Assembly (NCBI GenBank): GCA_902765215.1
Contig: CACWZA010000027.1
Span: 1-38,732, forward strand
DNA from: an uncultured bacterium
Lineage (GTDB): Bacteria; Cyanobacteriota; Vampirovibrionia; Gastranaerophilales; Gastranaerophilaceae
Length of the DNA: 38,732 nt
Direction of reading: 5' to 3'
In this document: in pieces, positions 8,182 to 15,228 of the stretch
Position numbering within the stretch: the stretch's first letter is position 1
Layout of the letters: the number at the start of each line of letters is the position of its first letter
The notes under the pieces: generated by a model
Database searches by the model: none
Seen by the model: the letters and a program-made list of their open reading frames with translations, nothing else
Told to the model about the DNA's origin: nothing
Translations under genes and position numbers: made by a program

Positions 8182-8730
8182 TTAGAGAAGATTCAGAGGC
8201 GGAAGCAATACAGAAGAAACATGTTTGCGTATCGGAGACCTGTACGGCTTATGCTCAGATACATAGCAGGTTTTCTCAAGCACATGTCCTTTTTCATCCT
8301 TTTTTACTTCAACAAAATAAGGTTTATTCTTCTTAGGAGTATAATCGTATGTTTTTTGAGGGGTTGTCTTATGGACAAATCTTACGACATCTGTATATTT
8401 TGTAACCCCGATATCAGGATCAGATGTTGTTCCTTTTTTATAATGTCTTGAAATAGATTTTAACTTACCTACATAATCAACATAAATTTCCGAAACATCA
8501 CGGCCGTCACCGAAAACATGCTGAACCACAAGCCCTTCATCTTTATCTGATGTGATGAATACAAAATTAGCATCTTTTGTTTTATAAATTCTTTTCCCCG
8601 GACTAGCAGCGAGGTCATGCCCAACTGCATCCATATTGAGCTTTATTTTTTTGAGGCAGTCCTTTGCACTTGGTACCTTTAAACCAAGACAAATCATCAG
8701 ATTTTTCGTAAGTTTCTTAAATGAATTCAT
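8182..8730 (-). CDS. Orphan protein, ~182 aa
   Basis: Unrecognised. The reading frame can be extended to a TTG at 8859, but an AGGA ribosome site lies 6 bases before the ATG at 8730. The upstream 130 bp are very AT-rich with ATATATAAT-like promoter sequence, so 8730 is preferred. The protein is basic and beta-rich in its second half (YFVEVKKDEKGHVLEKT). A stretch near residue 50 reads RIYKTKDANFVFITSD, weakly like RVYQTDNARFQLFN in the gene at 9428, so the two may be distant relatives. It is divergent from the gene at 8912 and shares a short promoter region with it. Confidence 0.65.
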   Translation of the reverse strand: MNSFKKLTKNLMICLGLKVPSAKDCLKKIKLNMDAVGHDLAASPGKRIYKTKDANFVFITSDKDEGLVVQHVFGDGRDVSEIYVDYVGKLKSISRHYKKGTTSDPDIGVTKYTDVVRFVHKTTPQKTYDYTPKKNKPYFVEVKKDEKGHVLEKTCYVSEHKPYRSPIRKHVSSVLLPPLNLL

Positions 8731-8911
8731 AGTTGTTCCTGTTGATACTTGGTAAGAAAATACATGAGAAAAAATAATTTTGCTACTTTTTGTATTTTTA
8801 TTACAAAAATTTTTATCCTTATATTTAAACATTGTAAATTTTTCATAAAAAATACGCAAAATTATATATTATGAGTTTTATACCATACATAAAACTAATC
8901 AGGAGTAACAG

Positions 8912-9415
8912 ATGAATATTTCAGGAACATTTAACGGTATTTATAACAAAACAAAACTTTCAATGCTGTCAGGCGAGAAAGTAAAGGAAGTTACTGAATT
9001 GTGTGATGATATTGCAAAAAATACTTCATACAAGAATATAAAAATTGATGTTAAAGACAGAAATAATGTAAGGGTTATCGGAAGTAAGGAAAACAGTCAA
9101 AATTCTTTGACTATTGATATGGATTTTGCGAATAATATCCAAAACCAAGTTGAAAAGACAAAAGGTTATGTTTTTACAATTATTCACCCTTATAGAGAGT
9201 CTGTACAGGAAATCAGAGGGACTATTGACGGTGTTATGAAACGCGCCAGAACAACAAACATTGAGAAGAATAAAGAAGGAACAAGTTTCGTTAAAACGAT
9301 AGATTATCAAAACTTTATAAGCGGGAACTCTTTCCGACGCGAAGAAACTCCTGACGGAGTAACTTTCTATCGAAATGTTAATGGTGATTTTATTAAAATG
9401 TTTACTAAAAAATAA
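8912..9415 (+). CDS. Orphan protein, 167 aa
   Basis: Unrecognised and soluble, rich in Asn, Lys and Asp. AGGAG lies 6 bases before the ATG. The opening MNISGTFNGIYNK loosely fits the F-x-G N-terminal pattern of other orphan proteins in the window. The C-terminus (FRREETPDGVTFYRNVNGDF) suggests a beta-hairpin. It is followed after 12 bp by a second orphan gene with its own GGAAGG ribosome site, so the two form a small operon closed by the terminator at 9901. Confidence 0.7.
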   Translation: MNISGTFNGIYNKTKLSMLSGEKVKEVTELCDDIAKNTSYKNIKIDVKDRNNVRVIGSKENSQNSLTIDMDFANNIQNQVEKTKGYVFTIIHPYRESVQEIRGTIDGVMKRARTTNIEKNKEGTSFVKTIDYQNFISGNSFRREETPDGVTFYRNVNGDFIKMFTKK

Positions 9416-9427
9416 GGAAGGAAAAAT

Positions 9428-9889
9428 ATGATTAATCCAATACAAAATATACATGATTACTACAAATACGGAAAAAAGGTTTATGAATCAGCAAACGGGA
9501 ATGTTATTCGCAAAAAAGTTACAAAATCGTTATTCAGCAATTTTGATTCTGATATAGAAACGACAAAGACTGTTCTAAATAAGAATAATAAAGTTGTAAA
9601 AAGTCTGAACAGACGAGTTTATCAAACTGATAACGCAAGATTTCAACTCTTTAATGCCGAATATTATAACGAACTCGGTGAAAAAATATTAGGGAAATCC
9701 GTAAGCAAAGAATATGAAATTTCAAAAGGTGAAAAGAAAATAATCGATAACACAAAAGCACCTTGGGACTACACAATGGAAAAATTACCTAACGGAAAAA
9801 CTAAATATGAAATATTGTATCCGGAGGTTACAACAATTAAAAACGGTGAAGTTCATACCTCACAAAAAAATAAAACATATATTGCATAA
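9428..9889 (+). CDS. Orphan protein, 153 aa
   Basis: Unrecognised, basic, without signal peptide or membrane segment. The ribosome site AAGGAAGG lies just upstream. The sequence alternates short beta-like stretches with charged turns; the region RVYQTDNARFQLF resembles RIYKTKDANFVFI in the divergent neighbour at 8182. It is the last gene of a two-gene operon and ends 12 bp before a terminator. The three orphan genes from 8182 to 9889 may be a fast-evolving lineage-specific family. Confidence 0.7.
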   Translation: MINPIQNIHDYYKYGKKVYESANGNVIRKKVTKSLFSNFDSDIETTKTVLNKNNKVVKSLNRRVYQTDNARFQLFNAEYYNELGEKILGKSVSKEYEISKGEKKIIDNTKAPWDYTMEKLPNGKTKYEILYPEVTTIKNGEVHTSQKNKTYIA

Positions 9890-9900
9890 TATATAATATA

Positions 9901-9939
9901 AAAAAGAGAGGCTGTATCGAATGATACAACCTCTCTTTT
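9901..9939 (+). terminator. Intrinsic terminator
   Basis: AAAAGAGAGG-C-TGTATC and GATACA-A-CCTCTCTTTT form a long stem around GAAT with one internal mismatch. It closes the 8912-9889 operon and may also act on ppdK from the other side. Confidence 0.92.
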
Positions 9940-9994
9940 AGCTTATATAGGATTAGTAAATTTGAGATATTACTCCAATTTACCCCATTAACCT

Positions 9995-12655
9995 CTATAC
10001 ATTAGCAAGTTTCTTGCTTTCAATAACAGCTTGTGCAGCAGCAAGTCTTGCTTGCGGAACTCTGAACGGTGAGCAAGATACATAGTTCAAACCGATTCTG
10101 TGAGCATATTTAACAGAATCAGGGTCACCACCGTGTTCACCACAAATACCGCCAACTAAGTTAGAATTTACTAACTTACCTTCGTTGATAGAAAGTTCAA
10201 TCAATCTGCCAACACCGTTTTCATCTAATGTGATGAATGGGTTAGAAGGTAAGATTTTTTGTTCTACATAGTTCTTTAAGAACTTACCTTCAGCGTCGTC
10301 TCTTGAGTAACCAAATGTCATTTGAGTCAAGTCATTTGTACCGTAAGAGAAGAACTCAGCTTCAGTTGCGATTTCCTTAGCAGTTAATGCTGCACGAGGA
10401 ATTTCAATCATTGTACCAAATTTGTATTCAAGTTTGATACCTTTTTCCTGCATAACTTGTTCAGCAACAGCAACCAAAGTAGCCTTAGCTGTCTTAAGTT
10501 CGTTGATATGACCAATCAAAGGAATCATAATCCAAGGTTGGATGTGATGACCTTCCTTAGTCAAATCACAGCAAGCTTCGAAGATTGCTCTAACCTGCAT
10601 TTCGTTGATTTCAGGATAAGTAAGACCTAAACGGCAACCTCTCAAGCCCATCATTGGGTTAGACTCAGAAAGGTTTTCAACGATTTCTAACATTTTTTCG
10701 TCTTCTGAATAGTCTTGACCTAAAGCACGCTTTGTAGCAACCTTTTCAATCAATTCTATCTTAGAAGGTAAGAATTCATGTAAAGGCGGATCTAAAAGAC
10801 GAACTGTCAAAGGTTTGTCGCCTAATGCTTTGAACATTGAATAGAAGTCTGAATATTGCATAGGTAACAAGTGATCCAAAGCATCTTTACGAGCTTCTTT
10901 AGTACCTGCAATAATCATTTTTTGTACCCAAGGTAATCTGTCAGGGTCCATGAACATGTGTTCTGTTCTGCAAAGACCAACACCTTCAGCACCAAACTTC
11001 AATGCGTTTTCAATATCTTTAGGAGTATCAGCGTTTGCTTCAACTTTTAATTGTTTAATTTCGTTAACCCAGCCGAAGAATGTAGCGAAGTCAGAATCGA
11101 TACCAGCTTCAACAAGCTCAATAGCGCCTTCCATAACTTCACCTGTACCACCATCAAGAGAGATGATGTCGTTCTTGTGGAATACAGTTCCGTCAGAACA
11201 AGTAATTGTTTCGTTAGCAAGGTCAATCTTAAGGTCTTCACAACCTGAAACGCAAGGTTTACCCATACCTTTAGCAACAACTGCTGCGTGAGATGTAGCA
11301 CCGCCTCTTAATGTAAGAACACCTTGAGAAACTGCCATACCGTGAATATCATCAGGGCAAGTTTCAATTCTTACCAAGATAACTTTTTCACCTGCTTCAC
11401 CTCTTTGTGCTGCTTCTTCAGTATCGAATACAATCTTACCTACAGCAGCACCAGGAGATGCGTTTACACCCTTAGAAACTTTGTGAGAGTGTTTAACTGC
11501 TGCAGGGTTGAAGCAAGGAAGTAATACTTGGTAAACTGAATAAGGGTCTACCTGCATAATTGCTTCTTCCTTAGAAATGATACCTTCGTTGAACATATCA
11601 ACTGCAATTTTGATAGCAGCCTTAGCAGTTCTCTTACCGTTTCTTGTTTGAAGAATCCATAATTTACCTCTTTCAACGGTAAATTCCATATCTTGTACAT
11701 CGTGATAACCTTTTTCAAGTTGTTTAGCGATGTCAACATATTGACGATAGATGTCAGGCATATCTGTTTCCAATTCAGCAATTTGTTTTGGAGTTCTGAT
11801 ACCTGCAACAACGTCTTCACCTTGAGCGTTTACAAGGTATTCACCGTAGAATTTGTTTTCACCTGTAGCAGGGTTTCTTGTGAATGAAACACCTGTTGCA
11901 CAATCGTTACCCATATTACCGAATACCATTGTTTGAACGTTAACAGCAGTACCGTAATTGTGGTCGATTTTGTTCATATTTCTGTAAGCAACAGCTCTAG
12001 GAATGTTCCAAGATCTGAATACTGCTTCAATTGCTTCTTGCAATTGAATGTATGGATCTTGCGGGAATTCTTTACCTGTTACTTCTTTAATTGTTTGTTT
12101 GTAGATAGGAATCAAAGACTTCCAGCCTTCAGCAGAGATTTGTGTATCTTCTGTAACACCTTCTCTTGCTTTAACTTTTTCAACTTCTGATTCGAAGTAT
12201 TTTTGTCTGTCCATTTCCCAAGCAACAGAACCAAACATAGTTAAGAATCTTCTGTATGAGTCATAGCAGAAACGAGGATTTTGAGTTAAAGCAACCATTG
12301 CTTCAACTGTTTCATCGTTTAAACCTAAGTTTAAGATAGTTTCCATCATACCAGGCATAGAAACTCTAGCCCCTGAACGAACAGAAACTAACAATGGATT
12401 AGTTTTGTCGCCGAACTTTTTGCCTGCCTGAGCTTCAACTTCTTTTAAATAATATTTAACTTCGTCCATCAAACCTTCCGGCATTTTGTTACCGTTGTTG
12501 ATGTATTCCATACAAGTTTCTGTAGTGATAGTTAATCCCGGAGGAACAGGAAGACCTAAGTTAGTCATTTCTGCAAGGTTAGCACCTTTACCACCTAAGA
12601 GATTACGCATATCAGCTTTGCCTTCTCTAAAAAGCCAAACTCTTTTTTCTGCCAT
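9995..12655 (-). CDS. ppdK: Pyruvate, phosphate dikinase
   Basis: 886 residues, the normal PPDK length. It interconverts pyruvate + ATP + Pi and PEP + AMP + PPi. The N-terminal ATP-grasp domain starts with LLGGKGANLAEMTNLGLPVP. The swivelling phosphohistidine domain carries GGATSHAAVVAKGMGKP, with the catalytic His at residue 456, matching His455 of the Clostridium symbiosum enzyme. The C-terminal PEP/pyruvate barrel has GLCRTEHMF, FSYGTNDLTQMTFGYSRDD and ICGEHGGDP with the catalytic Cys. Together with pckA it lets the cell move between pyruvate, PEP and oxaloacetate. In PPi-linked fermenters PPDK often replaces pyruvate kinase in glycolysis. AAAGGAG precedes the ATG. Transcription is monocistronic. 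Confidence 0.97.
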   Translation of the reverse strand: MAEKRVWLFREGKADMRNLLGGKGANLAEMTNLGLPVPPGLTITTETCMEYINNGNKMPEGLMDEVKYYLKEVEAQAGKKFGDKTNPLLVSVRSGARVSMPGMMETILNLGLNDETVEAMVALTQNPRFCYDSYRRFLTMFGSVAWEMDRQKYFESEVEKVKAREGVTEDTQISAEGWKSLIPIYKQTIKEVTGKEFPQDPYIQLQEAIEAVFRSWNIPRAVAYRNMNKIDHNYGTAVNVQTMVFGNMGNDCATGVSFTRNPATGENKFYGEYLVNAQGEDVVAGIRTPKQIAELETDMPDIYRQYVDIAKQLEKGYHDVQDMEFTVERGKLWILQTRNGKRTAKAAIKIAVDMFNEGIISKEEAIMQVDPYSVYQVLLPCFNPAAVKHSHKVSKGVNASPGAAVGKIVFDTEEAAQRGEAGEKVILVRIETCPDDIHGMAVSQGVLTLRGGATSHAAVVAKGMGKPCVSGCEDLKIDLANETITCSDGTVFHKNDIISLDGGTGEVMEGAIELVEAGIDSDFATFFGWVNEIKQLKVEANADTPKDIENALKFGAEGVGLCRTEHMFMDPDRLPWVQKMIIAGTKEARKDALDHLLPMQYSDFYSMFKALGDKPLTVRLLDPPLHEFLPSKIELIEKVATKRALGQDYSEDEKMLEIVENLSESNPMMGLRGCRLGLTYPEINEMQVRAIFEACCDLTKEGHHIQPWIMIPLIGHINELKTAKATLVAVAEQVMQEKGIKLEYKFGTMIEIPRAALTAKEIATEAEFFSYGTNDLTQMTFGYSRDDAEGKFLKNYVEQKILPSNPFITLDENGVGRLIELSINEGKLVNSNLVGGICGEHGGDPDSVKYAHRIGLNYVSCSPFRVPQARLAAAQAVIESKKLANV

Positions 12656-12790
12656 AATTTGTTTTCTCCTTTATTTTAATTCGACATATTTTTAAATATG
12701 TGCTCTAACTTTCTGTTTTATCAATAAAATCATACCATGAACATATTGAATAGCAAGCATTTGAGGGGGATAAAATCTTCATATTTTATC

Positions 12791-12808
12791 TGTGCTATAA
12801 TTTTAGTA
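12791..12808 (+). promoter_or_regulatory. Extended -10 promoter next to the start codon
   Basis: TGC directly precedes TATAAT (12796-12801), an extended -10. The ATG starts at 12808, 7 bases past the -10 box, which is where transcription would begin. No Shine-Dalgarno is present. The mRNA is therefore predicted to be leaderless. Confidence 0.5.
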
Positions 12809-14244
12809 TGCAAACATTTATTTTAGGGATAGCAATATTAATCTTTGGGTACCTTATTTACTCAAGATATGTTGAAAGCCAGCTAGTAACAACAGATGAA
12901 AAAACTCCGGCCGTTAAAGTCAATGACGGGGTAGACTATATTCCGCTTTCGGAAAAGAAAAACATGCTTATCCATCTTTTGAATATTGCAGGACTCGGCC
13001 CTTTGCTCGGAGCAATTCAGGGAATTTTATTCGGCCCGATTGCGTTTATTATAATTCCGCTCGGATGTATTCTTATGGGCGGCGTTCACGATTATTTTTC
13101 CGGAATGCTGTCTGTTAAAAATAACGGAGCTCAAATAACCGAACTTATCAGAAAATATTTGGGAAACACTTTTTATAAAATATTTTTGATTATTGTATCA
13201 GTATTACTGCTTCTTTTAACAACAGTATTTATATACACCTCGGGCGACTTAATCGCAGATAAATTCTTCGGGCTTACTGAATATAGCATTACAAATCCGA
13301 TACTGATTATTATTTACTTTTTTATTGCTCTGTATTTTATTGTTGCTACACTGTTTCCGATTGATAAAATAATAGGCAGGTTTTATCCGATTTTCGGACT
13401 GCTTCTTATTATCGGTACAGGGTTAATATTTGCAGGATTTATTACAAACGGCATAACATTGCAAAACCTTGATATACACCATCTCAACACACACCCGCAG
13501 GGTTTTCACATTTTGCCGATATTCTTTATAACAGTTAGCTGCGGTTTACTGTCAGGGTTTCACTCAACCCAGTCAACTATAATTTCAAGAACAATTGCGT
13601 CTGAAAAATCAGGCAAAAAAATCTTCTACGGAATGATGTGCGTTGAATCTCTAATAACAATGATTTGGGCAGCAGGAGCAATGCATGTTTACTCTCACAA
13701 CTTAGTTGCAAACAATCTTATCGGAAAAGTAAATGTATTGAACACTATTTCTGACACTTTTGTCCTGCCAGTTCTGACATTTGTTGTAACAATTGCAATT
13801 GTTGTATTGCCTGTAACATCAGGCGGTACTGCTTTCAGAGGGTTAAGAATGATTATAGCGGAAGCACTTAATCTTAGTCAGATAAAAATGATAAACAGAC
13901 TGAAAATTGTTATCCCGTCAGCACTTTTGATGATTGGAATACTCATTTGGGCAAAAACAAACTCGGACGGCTTTTTCTTAATTTGGAGATATTTTAATCT
14001 CGTTAACCAAATGATTGCAATTCCAACCTTCCTCTACTCAACAGTTTATCTGTATAAAAATAAGAAAAACTATTGGATAACCCTCCTTCCGGGTATGTTC
14101 TATATATTTATAACCGCATTCTTTATCCTTAATTCTGAAATCGGGTTCAACTTCGGGTACAGATTATCTGAAATTCTTGCAATCATTGTCGTTGCAATCA
14201 GCCTTATTTATATGAAACTAACCCGACTCAAAGCGGATAAATAA
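12808..14244 (+). CDS. cstA: CstA-family (carbon starvation) membrane transporter
   Basis: 478 residues with about a dozen membrane segments. The N-terminal block IAGLGPLLGAIQGILFGP followed by GGVHDYFSGMLSVKNNG is diagnostic for the CstA family, and SGFHSTQSTIISRTIASE is the second conserved block. It is shorter than E. coli CstA (about 700 residues), like many bacterial short-form members. Family members import peptides or pyruvate. Because it is divergent from ppdK across a 152-bp region, a role in pyruvate traffic is plausible, but this is inference. The start has no ribosome site and sits 7 bases after an extended -10 box. Confidence 0.88.
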   Translation: MQTFILGIAILIFGYLIYSRYVESQLVTTDEKTPAVKVNDGVDYIPLSEKKNMLIHLLNIAGLGPLLGAIQGILFGPIAFIIIPLGCILMGGVHDYFSGMLSVKNNGAQITELIRKYLGNTFYKIFLIIVSVLLLLLTTVFIYTSGDLIADKFFGLTEYSITNPILIIIYFFIALYFIVATLFPIDKIIGRFYPIFGLLLIIGTGLIFAGFITNGITLQNLDIHHLNTHPQGFHILPIFFITVSCGLLSGFHSTQSTIISRTIASEKSGKKIFYGMMCVESLITMIWAAGAMHVYSHNLVANNLIGKVNVLNTISDTFVLPVLTFVVTIAIVVLPVTSGGTAFRGLRMIIAEALNLSQIKMINRLKIVIPSALLMIGILIWAKTNSDGFFLIWRYFNLVNQMIAIPTFLYSTVYLYKNKKNYWITLLPGMFYIFITAFFILNSEIGFNFGYRLSEILAIIVVAISLIYMKLTRLKADK

Positions 14245-14252
14245 AATAATAC

Positions 14253-14281
14253 TTGATATTTTAGTATGGTTATGTGATAAT
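14253..14281 (+). promoter_or_regulatory. Promoter of tRNA-Met
   Basis: TTGATA at 14253-14258 and GATAAT at 14276-14281 have a 17-bp spacer, with TG one base before the -10 box. The start point would be near 14288, about 40 bp before the mature tRNA. Confidence 0.6.
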
Positions 14282-14329
14282 AAGTTCCGTTGGATATTCC
14301 AATGACAATTGAATAAGTTTAAAACAGAT

Positions 14330-14403
14330 GGCAAGGTAGCTCAGTTGGTGAGAGCGCACGGCTCATACCCGTGAGGTCGAGAGTTCGAATCTCTCCCTTG
14401 CTA
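14330..14403 (+). tRNA. tRNA-Met (CAT), elongator type
   Basis: A full cloverleaf. The acceptor strand GGCAAGG pairs with CCTTGCT (one G-U end pair). The D arm contains AGCTCAGTTGGTGAGAGC, the anticodon stem CACGG/CCGTG encloses CTCATAC, and the T arm is GAGAG-TTCGAAT-CTCTC. Discriminator A; CCA is not encoded. The closed G1-pair and the anticodon-arm sequence fit elongator Met rather than initiator; tRNA-Ile2 (lysidine-modified CAT) is a less likely alternative. A hairpin terminator follows at once. Its 3' part is copied several times downstream. Confidence 0.96.
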
Positions 14404-14441
14404 ATAAAAAAGAGATAGATTTTTCTATCTCTTTTTTATTT
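14388..14441 (+). repeat. 54-bp direct repeat, left copy (tRNA-Met 3' end + terminator)
   Basis: The last 16 bases of tRNA-Met and the complete terminator up to 14441 recur in the same orientation at 26489-26543 with a single one-base indel. A direct repeat of a tRNA 3' end flanking a block of DNA is the classical footprint of site-specific integration, so this may be an attL. Confidence 0.85.
14404..14438 (+). terminator. Terminator of tRNA-Met
   Basis: AAAAAAGAGATAGA (14406-14419) and TCTATCTCTTTTTT (14424-14437) form a perfect 14-bp stem around TTTT. The same hairpin is repeated at about 26507-26540. Confidence 0.93.
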
Positions 14442-14543
14442 GTAACGGGTATGATGAGAACTCTGTTTAGAGTTCGAGCGACCTGTGAGCAGAGTGCGAA
14501 GGTCTTTTCTTTAGAAGAAACGAAGTTTCTGAAAAGAAAAACC

Positions 14544-14585
14544 ACTCTGCCGAATAAAACAATTAGCTATTGTTTTATGAGAGGT
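14544..14585 (-). repeat. Hairpin mini-element, copy 1 (reversed)
   Basis: Read on the minus strand it starts ACCTCTCA, continues with ATAAAACAAT paired to ATTGTTTTAT, and ends TTCGGCAGAGT. This matches the consensus CCTCTCA-hairpin-(G)TTCGGCAGAGT of the other copies. Confidence 0.75.
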
Positions 14586-14672
14586 AAATGTTTAACGCGA
14601 ACAGGTCAAGACCAAGACAATCTCTCCCTTGCTATTTTTGTTTGCCTCACACATTATCAACAGAGTTCGAAT

Positions 14673-14714
14673 CCCTCTCACAAGACAATAATTAATTGTC
14701 TTGTTCGGCAGAGT
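14673..14714 (+). repeat. Hairpin mini-element, copy 2
   Basis: CCCTCTC, then ACAAGACAAT/ATTGTCTTGT with loop AATTA, then TCGGCAGAGT. It interrupts a tRNA-Met 3' end: GAGTTCGAATC lies before it and CTTGCTATTTTTGTTT after it, and the uninterrupted version of these flanks exists at 14827-14855. Confidence 0.78.
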
Positions 14715-14767
14715 CTTGCTATTTTTGTTTATTTACCTCACGAGTAATCGCCGCCCGCTGCACGGCT

Positions 14768-14812
14768 CCCCTCTCTCTAAAACGATACTTAATCGTTTTA
14801 GTTCGGCAGTGT
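14768..14812 (+). repeat. Hairpin mini-element, copy 3
   Basis: CCCTCTCTC, then TAAAACGAT/ATCGTTTTA, then GTTCGGCAGTGT. It sits exactly between GCACGGCTC and CCGTGAGGTCG, the two strands of the tRNA-Met anticodon arm, as if inserted in the anticodon loop. Confidence 0.78.
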
Positions 14813-14847
14813 CCGTGAGGTCGAGAGTTCGAATCTCTCCCTTGCTA
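14813..14847 (+). pseudogene. Duplicated 3' half of tRNA-Met
   Basis: 35 bases identical to 14369-14403 of the intact tRNA: the anticodon 3' strand, variable loop, T arm and acceptor 3' strand. The 5' half is missing, so it cannot make a tRNA. It is followed by ATTTTTGTTTGCCTCA instead of the terminator. Confidence 0.9.
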
Positions 14848-14886
14848 TTTTTGTTTGCCTCAGCACATTATTAACCGAGTTCGAAT

Positions 14887-14928
14887 CCCTCTCACAAGAC
14901 AATAATTAATTGTCTTGTTCGGCAGAGT
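14887..14928 (+). repeat. Hairpin mini-element, copy 4
   Basis: Identical in its hairpin to copy 2 (ACAAGACAAT/ATTGTCTTGT) and in the same tRNA-3'-end context, as expected from the tandem duplication of the 210-bp unit. Confidence 0.78.
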
Positions 14929-14978
14929 CTTGCTATTTTTGTTTGCCTCACGAGTAATCGCCGTTCGCTGCACGGCTC

Positions 14979-15022
14979 CCCTCTCACAAAAACGATACTT
15001 AATCGTTTTTGTTCGGCAGAGT
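14979..15022 (+). repeat. Hairpin mini-element, copy 5
   Basis: CCTCTCAC, then AAAAACGAT/ATCGTTTTT, then GTTCGGCAGAGT. Like copy 3 it lies between GCACGGCTC and CCGTGAGGTCG. The hairpin arms differ from copy 3 at positions that are matched on both sides, so the pairing is kept. Confidence 0.78.
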
Positions 15023-15060
15023 CCGTGAGGTCGCGAGTTCGAGCCTCGTCGTTCCCGCCA
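15023..15060 (+). pseudogene. 3' half of a second tRNA with encoded CCA
   Basis: CCGTGAGGTCG, then T arm GCGAG-TTCGAGC-CTCGT, then acceptor strand CGTTCCC, discriminator G and CCA. The sequence fits a tRNA 3' half whose acceptor 5' strand would read GGGAACG; no such 5' half is present. Unlike tRNA-Met at 14330, CCA is encoded, which suggests a different (possibly phage or foreign) source. A terminator follows at 15151. Confidence 0.65.
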
Positions 15061-15150
15061 TTATTATTGAGTTTTAGACTTTTGATTTTTTAAAAGAATA
15101 CAAAATTGTTCTAAAATTGTTCCAAGAGAATTTTTTTGTGCTAGAACTCG

Positions 15151-15180
15151 AAAAAAAGACCTGTTTACAGGTCTTTTTTA
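15151..15180 (+). terminator. Intrinsic terminator after the tRNA fragment
   Basis: AAAAAGACCTG and CAGGTCTTTTT form an 11-bp stem around TTTA. No gene ends just upstream, so it probably belonged to the tRNA whose 3' half lies at 15023-15060. Between them (about 15101-15121) AAAATTGTTC occurs twice in tandem, a possible recombinase arm site. Confidence 0.85.
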
Positions 15181-15228
15181 TCGAGTAAATATTAAATTAT
15201 ACTATGTAGTGTTTAAGGAGAATTATTT

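Larger units (their letters stand above)
14442..15060 (+). repeat. Composite repeat region of tRNA fragments and hairpin elements
   Basis: No convincing gene lies here. After two hairpins (GAACTCT/AGAGTTC at 14458-14475, and TCTTTTC.../...GAAAAGA at about 14502-14538) comes a roughly 210-bp unit present twice in tandem: about 14621-14833 and 14834-15046, offset 213 bp. Each unit begins with the tRNA-Met 3' end, carries one ACAAGACAAT hairpin element, then CACGAGTAATCGCCG, then GCACGGCTC (the tRNA-Met anticodon 5' strand), a second hairpin element, and CCGTGAGGTCG (the anticodon 3' strand). The region ends with another tRNA 3' half at 15023-15060. Confidence 0.85.

Noticed and set aside
8731-8859. 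43-codon N-terminal extension (TTG start) of the 8182 gene
   Set aside because: The region is extremely AT-rich promoter-like DNA, and a ribosome site supports the ATG at 8730.
14363-14545. 60-codon frame on the minus strand ending in RERFELSTSRV
   Set aside because: It is the antisense of tRNA-Met and its terminator; 'RERFELST' peptides are a well-known artefact of translating tRNA genes.
14451-14747. 98-codon plus-strand frame in the repeat region
   Set aside because: It runs through hairpin elements and tRNA fragments, has no ribosome site, and part of it recurs at 26438 as repeat sequence.
14760-14847. tRNA-Met with an intron in the anticodon loop
   Set aside because: The D arm and acceptor 5' strand are missing upstream, and the insert is a ~45-bp hairpin with no group I intron core, so no functional tRNA can form.
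14621-15060. CRISPR array
   Set aside because: The repeats are unequal composite units of tRNA and hairpin parts, without constant repeats and unique spacers, and no cas gene is near.
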